Shown: positions 1-11,708 of the stretch, piece by piece
How the letters are laid out: each line of letters starts with the position of its first letter
Position numbering within the stretch: the first letter of the stretch is position 1
Source: Microvirga aerilata
GTDB taxonomy: Bacteria; Pseudomonadota; Alphaproteobacteria; Rhizobiales; Beijerinckiaceae
Length of the DNA: 64,000 nt
Assembly (NCBI RefSeq): GCF_016743775.1
Contig: NZ_JAEQMY010000021.1
Coordinates: forward strand, 1 to 64,000
Direction of reading: 5' to 3'
Made by a program: the position numbers and the translations under genes
Notes under the pieces: model-generated
The model's input: the letters and a program-made list of their open reading frames with translations, nothing else
The model's database searches: none
What the model was told of the DNA's origin: nothing

Positions 1-1383
1 CTGAAGACGAAGGGGCATCCGCTCTTCAGCCAGCTGCTGACCCAGATGGCCTCGGCCGAGGCGGAGTCCGACGAGATGCTGCGCGTGCGGCTCACGCCCC
101 AGCGCAGCCGCGATCTCCACCTCGTCATCGCGGGATTGCCGATCCTGTCCGAACGCTACTGGCAGGGACGGGATTTCGAGGCCTCCACGCTGGAAGCGCC
201 GCTCGGCTCCGGCCCTTACAAGGTCGGCCCCTTCGAGCAGGGCCGCTTCATCGAGTTCGAGCGCGTGGCGGATTACTGGGGCAAGGACCTGCCGGTGAAT
301 GTGGGCTTGAACAATTTCGACCGCATCCGCTACGAGTATTTCCGCGACCGGATCGTGGCTTTCGAAGCTTTCAAGAACGGCACGTTGACCTACAACGAGG
401 AATACACGTCCCGCATCTGGTCGACGGGCTATGATTTTCCGGCCATGCGCGAAGGCCGCGTGAAAAAGGAAGAGATCTCGAACGACGCGCCCTCGAACGT
501 TCAGGGATGGTACTTCAACACCCGGCGCGAAGCCTTCAAGGATCCGCGCATCAGGGAAGCCGTCGGCCTTGCCTTCGATTTCGAATGGACCAACGCCAAC
601 ATCATGTTCGGCTTGTACAAGCGCACGAGCTCGTTTTTCGAGAACAGCGACATGAAGGCCGTGGGCAAGCCCTCGCCGGAGGAACTCGCCCTGCTGGAGC
701 CGTTCCGCGACAGGCTGCCTGCCTCGGTGTTCGGGGAGCCCGTGATGCCGCCGGTCTCCGATGGCTCGGGACAGGACCGCCGTCACTTGCGCCGGGCCGA
801 AGAACTCCTGCGCGAAGCAGGCTGCAAACGCGAGGGCGGCGTGCTGAAGCTGCCGAACGGGCAGCCTTTCAGGATCGAGTTCCTGGACTTCCAGCCGTCG
901 CTCCAGCCCCATACCCAGCCATTCCAGGCCAACCTGAAACGGCTCGGCATCGATGCCTCCTCCCGCATCGTGGATGCCGCCCAGTACCGCTCCCGCATGG
1001 ATGCCTACGACTTCGACGTGGCGAGCCGCAACCTGAGCGGCTCGCCGACCCCCGGCGACAGCCTGCGGGTGATCTACGGTTCGGAGGCCGGCAAACGGCC
1101 TGGATCGCAGAACCTCGCCGGCATCGATGATCCGGTCGTCGACGCCTTGATCGAGACGCTTGGGAATGCCAAGACTCGGCCCGAGCTCAACATCGCCTGT
1201 CGCGCCCTGGACCGGGTTCTCCGTTCGGGCCATTATTGGGTGCCCATGTGGTACAGGGCCAGCGAATGGCTTGCCTATTGGGACCAGTTCTCCCGCCCAG
1301 CGACGAAGCCGCGCTTCAGCTCGGGCGCGCCTTGGACCTGGTGGTACGATGCGGAAAAGGCCAAGCGGATCGGGCGAGGGTAA
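1..1383 (+). CDS. yejA: Extracellular solute-binding protein of a microcin C/peptide ABC transporter (YejA type), 5' end missing
   Basis: This is the periplasmic peptide-binding component of a Yej-type ABC importer (solute-binding family 5). The frame is open from base 1, so the signal peptide and N-terminal lobe lie outside the window; 460 residues are visible. Typical family-5 features are seen: a GSGPYKV segment, an ADYWGKDLP segment, and the YejA-like stretch GLAFDFEW followed by RTSSFFENSD. The methionine codon at 46 is internal, because codons upstream of it continue the protein. It is followed closely by a DUF4260 gene and then yejB, yejE and yejF on the same strand, which supports the assignment over a generic dipeptide-binding protein. 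In E. coli, Yej proteins import microcin C; in rhizobia and Brucella they matter for resistance to host peptides. The actual ligand here is not known. Confidence 0.88.
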   Translation: MKTKGHPLFSQLLTQMASAEAESDEMLRVRLTPQRSRDLHLVIAGLPILSERYWQGRDFEASTLEAPLGSGPYKVGPFEQGRFIEFERVADYWGKDLPVNVGLNNFDRIRYEYFRDRIVAFEAFKNGTLTYNEEYTSRIWSTGYDFPAMREGRVKKEEISNDAPSNVQGWYFNTRREAFKDPRIREAVGLAFDFEWTNANIMFGLYKRTSSFFENSDMKAVGKPSPEELALLEPFRDRLPASVFGEPVMPPVSDGSGQDRRHLRRAEELLREAGCKREGGVLKLPNGQPFRIEFLDFQPSLQPHTQPFQANLKRLGIDASSRIVDAAQYRSRMDAYDFDVASRNLSGSPTPGDSLRVIYGSEAGKRPGSQNLAGIDDPVVDALIETLGNAKTRPELNIACRALDRVLRSGHYWVPMWYRASEWLAYWDQFSRPATKPRFSSGAPWTWWYDAEKAKRIGRG

Positions 1384-1386
1384 GGT

Positions 1387-1791
1387 TTGGATACACCATT
1401 GACAGCACATGCCGGCGTGGACGCACCGCGCCTGATCCTGCGCCTCGAGGGCCTGGCCCTTTTCATCCTGGCAACCACTGCCTTCACCTATACCGACCTC
1501 TCCTGGTGGTTCTATGCGGTCCTGTTCCTCGCTCCCGACCTGAGCTTCGTGGCCTACACCGCCGGCCCGCGCCCGGGGGCTGCCGTCTACAATGCCTTCC
1601 ACTCCACCCTTGGACCTGCGGCTCTGACAGGGCTTGGTCTTTCCCTTGACCACTCTATGCTGCTGGGATTGGCCGCGATCTGGGCGGCTCACATCGGGTT
1701 CGACCGCATGTTGGGATATGGCTTGAAATACGCATCCGGCTTCAACGACACCCATCTCGGCCGCATCGGCCTCAAATCCGCAGGCGTTTGA
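1387..1791 (+). CDS. DUF4260 family small membrane protein
   Basis: A 134-residue protein of the DUF4260 family, whose function is unknown. It starts at a TTG three bases after the yejA stop; no ATG gives a comparable protein. Three or four hydrophobic segments are visible (about residues 18-38, 40-58, 74-90 and 92-108), so it is probably an inner-membrane protein. The C-terminal GYGLKY and THLGRIG motifs are the recognisable family signature. Its stop overlaps the yejB ATG by one base (TGATG), so it is translated as part of the yej operon. A role with the transporter is inferred only from this position; DUF4260 proteins also occur elsewhere without Yej genes. Confidence 0.75.
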   Translation: MDTPLTAHAGVDAPRLILRLEGLALFILATTAFTYTDLSWWFYAVLFLAPDLSFVAYTAGPRPGAAVYNAFHSTLGPAALTGLGLSLDHSMLLGLAAIWAAHIGFDRMLGYGLKYASGFNDTHLGRIGLKSAGV

Positions 1792-2900
1792 TGCTGGCTT
1801 ATATCGCGCGTCGCGTTCTTCTCATGATCCCCACGATCCTGGGGATCATGCTCATCTCCTTCGTGCTGGTGCAGTTTGCGCCCGGCGGGCCTGTCGAGCG
1901 CATCATCGCGCAGCTGCAGGGCCAGGAATCAAGCGCCTCCTCCCGCATCTCCGGCGGAGGCGGCGACTTCTCGGGCGGAGGCCAGAGTGCCGGCGGCACA
2001 GGAGACGCCTCCTCGTCGCGCTACCGGGGCGCCCAAGGACTCGACCCGCAGTTCATCAAGCAGCTCGAGGCGCAGTTCGGCTTCGACAAGCCGGCCCATG
2101 AGCGCTTCCTGAAGATGATCTGGGACTACGCGCGCTTCGATTTCGGCAAGAGCTATTTCCGCGACATCTCGGTGCTGGAGCTCATCAAGGAGAAGCTGCC
2201 GGTCTCCATCAGTTTGGGCCTCTGGATGACGCTTTTGTCCTACGCCATCTCGGTGCCGCTGGGCATCAAGAAGGCCGTGCGCGACGGCTCCTCCTTCGAC
2301 ATCTGGACCTCGGCCGTCGTCATCATCGGCTATGCGATTCCGGGCTTCCTCTTCGCGATCCTGCTGATCGTGCTGTTCGCCGGCGGATCGTTCTGGCAGT
2401 TCTTTCCCTTGCGCGGCCTCACCTCGGAGAACTGGGCCCTGATGCCATGGTATGCCCAGATCGCCGACTACTTCTGGCATCTGGCGCTTCCCATCACGGC
2501 CATGGCGCTTGGGGCCTTCGCCACCTCCACGCTGCTCACCAAGAACTCCTTCCTCGACGAGATCCGCAAGCAATACGTGCTCACCGCCCGCATGAAGGGA
2601 TTATCCGAACGACAGGTGCTCTACGGGCACGTTTTCCGCAATGCCATGCTCATCGTCATCGCAGGCTTTCCCGGAGCCTTCATCGGCGCGTTCTTTGCCG
2701 GGGCGCTTCTCATCGAGACGATCTTTTCCCTCGACGGCCTCGGGCTTCTGTCCTTCGAGTCCATCGTGAACCGCGACTATCCGGTGGTGTTCGCCAACCT
2801 CTACATCTTCTCGCTCGTGGGCTTGGCGGTGAACCTCGTGTCCGATCTCACCTACACCTGGATCGATCCGCGGATCGATTTCGAAACCAGGGAGGCGTGA
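1791..2900 (+). CDS. yejB: Microcin C/peptide ABC transporter permease YejB
   Basis: Inner-membrane permease of the binding-protein-dependent type, 369 residues. It has an N-terminal membrane helix (about residues 8-30), a periplasmic loop, and then five further helices. The EAA loop that contacts the ATPase is seen around ARMKGLSERQVLYGHVFRNA. Between about residues 45 and 82 the periplasmic loop carries a low-complexity Gly/Ser stretch (SGGGGDFSGGG and onward), longer than in DppB-type permeases. I chose the ATG at 1791, which overlaps the preceding stop; a TTG one codon upstream is possible. It pairs with yejE to form the channel. The end of the gene, with its stop codon, is part of a 15-bp direct repeat flanking a palindromic insertion. 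Confidence 0.9.
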   Translation: MLAYIARRVLLMIPTILGIMLISFVLVQFAPGGPVERIIAQLQGQESSASSRISGGGGDFSGGGQSAGGTGDASSSRYRGAQGLDPQFIKQLEAQFGFDKPAHERFLKMIWDYARFDFGKSYFRDISVLELIKEKLPVSISLGLWMTLLSYAISVPLGIKKAVRDGSSFDIWTSAVVIIGYAIPGFLFAILLIVLFAGGSFWQFFPLRGLTSENWALMPWYAQIADYFWHLALPITAMALGAFATSTLLTKNSFLDEIRKQYVLTARMKGLSERQVLYGHVFRNAMLIVIAGFPGAFIGAFFAGALLIETIFSLDGLGLLSFESIVNRDYPVVFANLYIFSLVGLAVNLVSDLTYTWIDPRIDFETREA

Positions 2901-3045
2901 GATGATGAAGCGCTCACACCTCAGTGTCATTCCCGGCCGGAGCGCAGCGGAGGGGAAGGGAATCCACTCTCATGCTCACAGCTATGGATCCCCTTCCCTC
3001 GCTACGCTCGCCGGGGATGACAAGCGCGAAGGAGGCGTGAGATGA
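2891..3045 (+). repeat. Palindromic element inserted between yejB and yejE, flanked by a 15-bp direct repeat
   Basis: The 15 bases GGAGGCGTGAGATGA occur at 2891-2905 and again at 3031-3045. Between them lies a 125-base insert whose core (2925-3022) begins TGTCATTCCCGGCCGG, ends CTCGCCGGGGATGACA, and has internal arms GGGGAAGGG and CCCTTCCC. The repeated 15 bases contain the yejB stop codon and the yejE ribosome-binding site and start codon. The simplest reading is that yejB and yejE were originally one base apart and that the element arrived with duplication of this junction. Similar elements occur at about 55.45-55.64 kb and 60.16 kb. Confidence 0.8.
2902..3045 (+). CDS. Possible 47-residue ORF created by the palindromic insertion
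   Basis: The left copy of the 15-bp direct repeat supplies a GGAGG and an ATG. From it a frame of 47 codons runs through the whole palindromic element without a stop and ends at a TGA that overlaps the yejE ATG (ATGA). This could keep ribosomes moving from yejB to yejE across the insertion. The peptide (starting MMKRSHLSVIPGRS) resembles no protein family I know and is mostly a translation of the repeat, so a function as a protein is unlikely. Whether it is translated is open. Confidence 0.3.
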   Translation: MMKRSHLSVIPGRSAAEGKGIHSHAHSYGSPSLATLAGDDKREGGVR

Positions 3046-4201
3046 ACGAGAACGTTCCCGTCGTCTCCCCGGCCTCGTCGCCCGTCGCGCCGCCCCTGCC
3101 GCGGCAGGGCTTCATCAAGCTCTCGCCGCTCAACCGGCGCAGGATGGAGAACTTCAAGGCCAACCGGCGCGGCTACTGGTCGTTCTGGATCTTCCTGGTC
3201 CTGTTCGTGCTCAGCCTGTTCGCGGAGCTCATCGCCAACGACAAGCCGATCCTCGCCTCCTACAAGGGCGAGATCCTTTATCCGGCCTTCGTGGACTACC
3301 CGGAGGAGAAGTTCGGCGGCTTCCTGGCGCAGACCGACTACCGCGATCCGGTGATCCGAAAGGAAATCCAGGACAACGGCTGGCTGCTCTGGGCGCCCGT
3401 GCGCTTCTCCTACACCACGCACAATCTCGACCTTCCCGTGCCTGCCCCGGCCCCGCCCACCTGGATGCTCGCCGACGAGCAGTGCCGGCCCATCGCGGAG
3501 CGCAACGGCGGCACGGGCTGCAACGACATCGAGTGGAACTGGCTCGGCACCGACGACCAGGGCCGCGACGTGGTCGCGCGCCTCATCTACGGCTTTCGCA
3601 TCTCGGTTCTGTTCGGCCTGACGCTTGCGGGCATCTCGTCGATCATCGGCATCCTGGCGGGCGCCGTGCAGGGCTATTACGGTGGCTGGACCGACTTGCT
3701 GTTCCAGCGCTTCATCGAGATCTGGACGGCCATTCCGTCGCTTTACCTGCTCATCATCATCTCGGCGGTGATCACGCCGAGCTTCTTCGTGCTGCTCGGC
3801 ATCCTGCTGCTCTTCTCCTGGGTGTCGCTGGTGGGCGTGGTGCGCGCCGAGTTCCTGCGCGCGAGAAACTTCGAATATGTGCGCGCCGCCCGTGCGCTCG
3901 GCCTGTCCAACGGCACCATCATGTTCAAGCACCTCTTGCCCAACGCCATGGTGGCGACGCTCACCTTCATGCCGTTCATCATCAACGGCTCGATCACGAC
4001 GCTGACCTCGCTGGACTTCCTCGGCTTCGGCCTGCCGCCGGGCTCGCCGTCGCTCGGCGAGCTGCTCGCGCAGGGCAAGGCCAATCTGCAGGCGCCCTGG
4101 CTCGGCCTTGCGGGCTTCTTCGTGATCGCCCTGATGCTCAGCCTTCTCATCTTCGTCGGCGAAGCGGTGCGCGATGCCTTCGACCCGAGGAAGACCTTCC
4201 G

Positions 4202-4205
<4 letters not shown>
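3042..4205 (+). CDS. yejE: Microcin C/peptide ABC transporter permease YejE
   Basis: Second permease of the Yej importer, 387 residues, of the DppC/OppC type. It has a cytoplasmic N-terminus and a first membrane helix at about residues 46-66. A long periplasmic segment follows (about 67-185) with the YejE-like motif WNWLGTDDQGRDVVAR, then about five helices. The ATPase-contacting EAA loop is seen at ARALGLSNGTIMFKHLLPNA. The ATG at 3042 has a GGAGG six bases upstream. Its stop overlaps the yejF ATG (ATGA), so the two are translationally coupled. Confidence 0.92.
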
Positions 4206-5830
<1,625 letters not shown>

Positions 5831-5847
5831 GACGCCACTGGTCGAAC

Positions 5848-6843
5848 ATGCCTGCGCATCACCACTCGGCCGGCCATTCGCATCACGGGCATTCCCACGC
5901 TCCCCAGGCGGGTCACGGGCACGCTTTCGCCATCGGCATCGCGTTGAATCTCGGCTTCGTTGCCATCGAGGCGGGATACGGCGTCTGGGCGGATTCCATG
6001 GCCCTGCTCTCGGATGCCGGCCATAACCTGAGCGACGTGCTCGGCCTCGCGGTTGCCTGGGGCGCCGCGATCCTGGCCCGGCGCAGCCCGACGGAGCGCT
6101 TCACCTACGGCCTGCGTCCCAGTTCCATCCTCGCGGCGCTGTTCAACGCACTGCTTCTGCTCGTCGCCGTCGGCGGCATCGTGTGGGAATCCGTGGAGCG
6201 CCTGATCGAACCCGCCCCCGTTGCGGCCGGCACCGTGATCGTCGTGGCGGGCATCGGCATCGTCGTGAACGGCCTGACTGCCCTTCTCTTCATGAAGGGG
6301 CAGCACGATCTCAACATCCGCGGCGCCTTCCTGCACATGGTGGCCGATGCGGCCGTTTCCCTCGGCGTCGTTCTCGGAGGCTTATGCATCCTGTGGACGG
6401 GCGCAACCTGGATCGACCCGGTTCTCAGCCTCGTCATCGCCGCCGTGATCGTCTGGGGCACGTGGGACCTGCTGAAGCAGTCCCTGACCCTTTCCCTCCT
6501 CGGCGTTCCCCGCGGCATCGCGGTTCCCGAGGTCAGAAGAACGCTGGAACAGATGCCAGGGGTCGCCCGTGTCCACCAGCTTCACGTCTGGGCCGTCAGC
6601 ACGACCGAAACCGCGCTCACAGCCCATCTGGTGATGCCCGGCGGCCATCCGGGCGATGGTTTTCTGGCCAGCGCTCAGCGGGAGCTGAACGAGCGCTTCG
6701 GCATCGGGCATGCCACCCTGCAGATCGAGATCCACACCCCGGGACGGCGGGATCATGGCGAGGGGGACCCTCCCGAGCATCATGAGCACCGGCATGACCA
6801 TCCCCACAAGGGGCACGATCATGGGGGACACCCCCCTCGCTAG
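5848..6843 (+). CDS. Cation diffusion facilitator family transporter (zinc-type exporter)
   Basis: Inner-membrane divalent-metal/proton antiporter of the CDF family (CzcD/ZitB group), 331 residues. About six membrane helices occupy residues 25-215, followed by a cytoplasmic domain. The metal-site motif DAGHNLSD is seen in helix 2 and HMVADAAVSLG in helix 5, the HxxxD arrangement typical of zinc transporters. The first 26 residues and the last 35 or so are rich in histidine, a common trait of zinc exporters. It starts 17 bases after yejF on the same strand and could be co-transcribed, but no functional link is evident. The metal (Zn, Cd or Co) cannot be fixed from sequence alone. Confidence 0.9.
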   Translation: MPAHHHSAGHSHHGHSHAPQAGHGHAFAIGIALNLGFVAIEAGYGVWADSMALLSDAGHNLSDVLGLAVAWGAAILARRSPTERFTYGLRPSSILAALFNALLLLVAVGGIVWESVERLIEPAPVAAGTVIVVAGIGIVVNGLTALLFMKGQHDLNIRGAFLHMVADAAVSLGVVLGGLCILWTGATWIDPVLSLVIAAVIVWGTWDLLKQSLTLSLLGVPRGIAVPEVRRTLEQMPGVARVHQLHVWAVSTTETALTAHLVMPGGHPGDGFLASAQRELNERFGIGHATLQIEIHTPGRRDHGEGDPPEHHEHRHDHPHKGHDHGGHPPR

Positions 6844-6908
6844 AGGGCATCGCATCTTTTGCCGTAATGCCGTATCAGCGTGATTCCCCTGGTTGAAGGA
6901 TCCTGGTC

Positions 6909-8129
6909 ATGCCTCGCGCTCTTCTCATCGTGCTCGACTCCGTCGGTATCGGCGGCGCGGAGGATGCCGATGCTTATGGCGATACGGGTGCCGATACGGT
7001 CGGGCACATCGCTGAGGCCTGCGCGGAGGGCCGTGGCGACCAAGCCGGGCTCCGCCAGGGCGCGCTCCATCTTCCCCATATGACGGCGCTTGGCTTAGGC
7101 CTGGCCTGCGAGGCTTCCACCGGCCGCATGCCGCCCAACCTCGCGCCGCAAGGCCCCTTGAAGGGAGCCTGGGGTTACGGGGTCGAGACCTCCAAGGGCA
7201 AGGACACGCCCTCGGGCCACTGGGAAATCACGGGCGTGCCCGTCGCCTTCGACTGGGGCTACTTTCCCGACACCGTCCCGGCCTTCCCGGCGGAGCTGAC
7301 GGCGGCGCTCATCGAGCGCGGCAGCCTTCCGGGCATTCTCGGCAACAAGCACGCCTCCGGCACCACGGTCATCGACGAGTTCGGCGCGGAGCATATGCGC
7401 ACCGGCAAGCCGATCTTCTACACCTCGGTCGACAGCGTGCTGCAGATCGCGGCGCACGAGGAAACCTTCGGGTTGCAGCGCCTCTCCGAGCTGTGCCGGA
7501 TCGGGCGCGAGGTCTGCGATGCGTACAACATCGGCCGCGTGATCGCCCGCCCCTTCGTCGGCTCGCCGGAAGCGGGCTTCAAGCGGACCGGCAACCGCAG
7601 GGATTTCGCCACGCCGCCGCCGGCCGACACCATTCTCGACACCCTGACGAAGGCCGGCCGCTCCGTGGTTACCGTCGGCAAGATCGGCGACATCTTCGCC
7701 CATCGCTCGACGGGCCGGGAGATCAAGCCGAACGGCAACGACGCCTGCCTGTCGGCCGCCATCGAGGCCATGGGCGATCTGCCGGAGGGCGGCTTCGTCT
7801 TCGCCAACCTGGTGGATTTCGACAGCGAGTTCGGCCACCGCCGCGACATTCCCGGCTATGCTGCGGCGCTCGAAGCCTTCGACCGGCGCATCCCGGAAAT
7901 CGAGGCTGCTCTCCAGGAGGGCGACCTCGTCATCATCACGGCCGACCATGGCAACGACCCGTCCTGGCGCGGCTCCGACCATACCCGCGAGCACGTGCCG
8001 ATCCTGAGCTTCGGGCCGGGCGTGAAGCAGAGCACCATCGGACGGCGGGAGACCTTTGCAGACATTGGGGCAAGCGTGCTGGCGCATCTGGGCGTCGGGA
8101 ACCAGGGCAAGGGAACATCCTGGCTCTAA
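6909..8129 (+). CDS. deoB: Phosphopentomutase
   Basis: DeoB interconverts (deoxy)ribose 1-phosphate and (deoxy)ribose 5-phosphate, linking nucleoside phosphorolysis to the DeoC aldolase or the pentose phosphate pathway. The protein is 406 residues, the usual length for this alkaline-phosphatase-superfamily enzyme. Metal-site motifs are present: [17 protein letters not shown] near the N-terminus, the active-site threonine region TPSGHWE, and ITADHGNDP with [11 protein letters not shown] near the C-terminus. The ATG is preceded by an AAGGA. It lies on the opposite strand from, and about 7 kb away from, the deoA-deoC operon, but directly upstream of the uracil-catabolism genes, consistent with one pathway region. 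Confidence 0.97.
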   Translation: MPRALLIVLDSVGIGGAEDADAYGDTGADTVGHIAEACAEGRGDQAGLRQGALHLPHMTALGLGLACEASTGRMPPNLAPQGPLKGAWGYGVETSKGKDTPSGHWEITGVPVAFDWGYFPDTVPAFPAELTAALIERGSLPGILGNKHASGTTVIDEFGAEHMRTGKPIFYTSVDSVLQIAAHEETFGLQRLSELCRIGREVCDAYNIGRVIARPFVGSPEAGFKRTGNRRDFATPPPADTILDTLTKAGRSVVTVGKIGDIFAHRSTGREIKPNGNDACLSAAIEAMGDLPEGGFVFANLVDFDSEFGHRRDIPGYAAALEAFDRRIPEIEAALQEGDLVIITADHGNDPSWRGSDHTREHVPILSFGPGVKQSTIGRRETFADIGASVLAHLGVGNQGKGTSWL

Positions 8130-8135
8130 CACCCT

Positions 8136-8170
8136 CATGATCCCGGACCGGCTCCACCGTCCGGAATGAC
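8136..8170 (+). repeat. Short palindromic intergenic repeat (TCCCGGAC type)
   Basis: A short inverted repeat right after deoB, with arms TCCCGGAC (8141-8148) and GTCCGGAA (8159-8166). The same kind of sequence occurs at 15259, 25659, 28208 and 47546. It may also end deoB transcription, but there is no clear T run. Confidence 0.5.
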
Positions 8171-8257
8171 GCTCGCCGCCACCCCGATTTTCTCCCGTCT
8201 CATGGCTAAGATGGCACATCCTGACCCGGCCCATTGACGCCACCGAAACTTTGGATC

Positions 8258-8333
8258 AGTCTTCCATAGATCGTAAGGAGGCTCTCCGGACGGTCTATGG
8301 AGAGTCTTCCCGTTCTCGCGTGGAAGATCATTG
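8258..8333 (+). promoter_or_regulatory. Structured 5' leader before the URC1-like gene (candidate cis-regulatory RNA)
   Basis: Two inverted repeats lie in the leader. TCCATAGATCG (8263-8273) can pair with CGGTCTATGGA (8291-8301), an 11-bp stem with one G-T pair, leaving a loop that contains AAGGAGG. TCTTCC (8305-8310) can pair with GGAAGA (8322-8327), which is the ribosome-binding region of the gene starting at 8334. The upstream copy of AGTCTTCC (8258-8265) could pair there instead, in conflict with the first stem. This suggests, but does not show, a switch in translation. I recognise no known riboswitch class. Confidence 0.35.
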
Positions 8334-9596
<1,263 letters not shown>

Positions 9597-9740
9597 ACCA
9601 TCGGAAGGTGAAGCGGGTGCCGGTTTGCCGCCGGCATCCGCTTCGTTTTTAACCTTGTCGCCAAACGGCCTCGCCTGGAGATACTGGGCTGCCCAAAGAC
9701 TGTGCTATCGCGTCTCCCCCGGAGAGCATCGGAGCCTTGC

Positions 9741-10994
9741 GTGACCGACCAGCCTGACCTGTCTTCTGAAACCGAAGCCGCCCGAAACCTTCTGTCTGCC
9801 GCCGCCGTGCGCGAGCGGTCACATCAATTGCTGCAGGCTGGCCTCGATGGCCGCCTCCAGCATTTCACGGTCGATCTCGCTCGCCTGGAGGCCTGCGCCG
9901 ACGAGGTCGTGGCCACGATCCGACAGGCCTATCCGTCCCTCGACATACCCTTCCATGCCCGCTGGCGGCATTTCTCGGCCGGCGGCCATGACCGCTGGGA
10001 CGCGGTCATGCACGGCGCGCCCTGGCAGGACGCCTCCGAGATGGCGCGCTCGGCCTTCGATCTCGCCATCGTGTCCGTGCTGCTCGATGCGGGCGCGGGT
10101 GCGCAGTGGCGCTACGAGGAAGGCCGCACGGGCGAAACCTATATCCGCTCCGAGGGTCTGGCGGTGGCAAGCTTCGACATGTTCGTGAGCGGCGCCTTCT
10201 CCAGCCGGCCGGAAGACCCGTTCCGGGTCGATGCGGATGTGCTGATGACCCTCACGCCTGAGGATCTGGCCTCGGGCTTCCAGGTATCCCCGAACAACCC
10301 GCTCGTCGGGCTCGAAGGCCGCGCCGCGCTCCTCAACCGCCTCGGGCGCGTGATCGCCACGAACCCGGACATCTTCGGCCAGCATGACGATTCCCGTCCC
10401 GGCGGGCTCTACGATGTGATCACCGCCACCGCCGAGAACGGCGCCGTCAAGGCGACCGCGATCCTGGAGGCCCTGCTCACCCATCTCGGCCCCATCTGGC
10501 CGGGCCGGATCACCCTGGGCGGCGTCGATCTCGGCGACACCTGGCGTCACCCGCTCGTGGAGGCGCCGGATGCCACCAAGGGGCTCGTGCCCTTCCACAA
10601 GCTGTCCCAGTGGCTGTCGTACTCGCTGATCGAGCCCATCGAATGGGCGGGCTGCAACGTCATCGAGATCGACGGCCTCACGGGCCTGCCCGAGTACCGC
10701 AACGGCGGTCTTTTCCTGGACACCGGCGTGATCGCCCTGAAAGACCCTGCGGATGCCTCCCGCGCGCATGCGGTGGATTCGCAGCTTGTCGTGGAGTGGC
10801 GCGCCTTGACGGTTGCCCTTCTCGACCGCATTGCCGATCCGATCCGCGCGAAGCTAGGATTCGCCGCGGAGGACTTCCCCCTGGCCAAGGCGCTCGAAGG
10901 CGGCACCTGGGCCACAGGGCGGAGATTGGCGAAGGAGAAGCGCGGCGACGGCTCGCCTCCTCTGAGCGTGATTAGTGACGGGACGGTGTTTTAG
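9741..10994 (+). CDS. DUF1688 family protein, URC4 type (predicted uracil catabolism)
   Basis: A 417-residue cytoplasmic protein of the DUF1688 family; the yeast member URC4 is genetically required for uracil breakdown, but its reaction is not established to my knowledge. No signal peptide or membrane helix is visible. Conserved-looking blocks include HARWRHFSAGG (about residues 74-84), WRYEEGRTG, FSSRPEDPFRVDADVL, and LVPFHKLSQWLSYSLIEP. The density of Trp, His, Arg and Asp in these blocks would fit an enzyme. I chose the GTG at 9741, which has GGAG at 9731-9734; a GTG at 9702 gives 13 more residues but a poor site. The gene lies 144 bases after the URC1-like gene and its stop is close to upp. 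Confidence 0.85.
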   Translation: MTDQPDLSSETEAARNLLSAAAVRERSHQLLQAGLDGRLQHFTVDLARLEACADEVVATIRQAYPSLDIPFHARWRHFSAGGHDRWDAVMHGAPWQDASEMARSAFDLAIVSVLLDAGAGAQWRYEEGRTGETYIRSEGLAVASFDMFVSGAFSSRPEDPFRVDADVLMTLTPEDLASGFQVSPNNPLVGLEGRAALLNRLGRVIATNPDIFGQHDDSRPGGLYDVITATAENGAVKATAILEALLTHLGPIWPGRITLGGVDLGDTWRHPLVEAPDATKGLVPFHKLSQWLSYSLIEPIEWAGCNVIEIDGLTGLPEYRNGGLFLDTGVIALKDPADASRAHAVDSQLVVEWRALTVALLDRIADPIRAKLGFAAEDFPLAKALEGGTWATGRRLAKEKRGDGSPPLSVISDGTVF

Positions 10995-11030
10995 ATGAAT
11001 CAGCAGACGACAATCCAAAAGGGGACAGGC

Positions 11031-11660
11031 ATGCAGGGCGTCACGGTGGTCGATCATCCGCTGGTTCAGCACAAGCTGACCCTGATGCGGGACAAGGAGC
11101 GCTCCACGAAGGGCTTCCGCCAGCTCCTCAACGAGATCGGCATGCTGCTGTGCTACGAGGTCACCCGCGACCTGCCCATGGAGCGCATCCAGATCGAGAC
11201 GCCGCTCACCACCATGGAAGGCGCGCAGATCGCCGGCAAGAAGCTGGTCCTGGCCCCGATCCTGCGCGCCGGCGTCGGCTTTCTCGACGGCATGCTCACC
11301 CTGGTTCCCGCAGCCCGCGTGGCCCATATCGGCCTCTACCGCGATCCGGAATCGCTCCAGGCCGTTGAGTACTACTTCAAGGCGCCGTCGGATCTCGCCG
11401 ACCGGATGGTGCTGGTGCTCGACCCCATGCTCGCCACGGCCAACTCGGCGGTTGCGGCCATCGACCGGCTGAAGGAGCGCGGCGCCAAGGACCTGCGCTT
11501 CGTCTGCCTGCTGGCAGCGCCCGAGGGCATCGAGAAGCTGCGCGGCGCGCACCCTGATGTGCATATCTGGACCGCCTCCATCGACGATCGCCTCAACGAC
11601 CACGGCTATATCGAGCCGGGCCTGGGGGATGCGGGCGACCGGATGTACGGAACGCGCTGA
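11031..11660 (+). CDS. upp: Uracil phosphoribosyltransferase
   Basis: Upp joins uracil and PRPP to give UMP and pyrophosphate. The 209-residue product has the usual length when started at the ATG at 11031, which has an AGGGGA seven bases upstream; an ATG at 10995, next to the DUF1688 stop, would add 12 residues. Motifs seen are [13 protein letters not shown] at the N-terminus, [13 protein letters not shown], the PRPP loop [14 protein letters not shown], and the C-terminal [11 protein letters not shown]. In yeast the same enzyme is URC6, the first step of the URC pathway, so here it probably feeds the two upstream proteins as well as salvage. Confidence 0.96.
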   Translation: MQGVTVVDHPLVQHKLTLMRDKERSTKGFRQLLNEIGMLLCYEVTRDLPMERIQIETPLTTMEGAQIAGKKLVLAPILRAGVGFLDGMLTLVPAARVAHIGLYRDPESLQAVEYYFKAPSDLADRMVLVLDPMLATANSAVAAIDRLKERGAKDLRFVCLLAAPEGIEKLRGAHPDVHIWTASIDDRLNDHGYIEPGLGDAGDRMYGTR

Positions 11661-11708
11661 CGCCTCTCGGGCTTTATCCTCTACCGGCATCAACCACGGA
11701 TCATTGCC

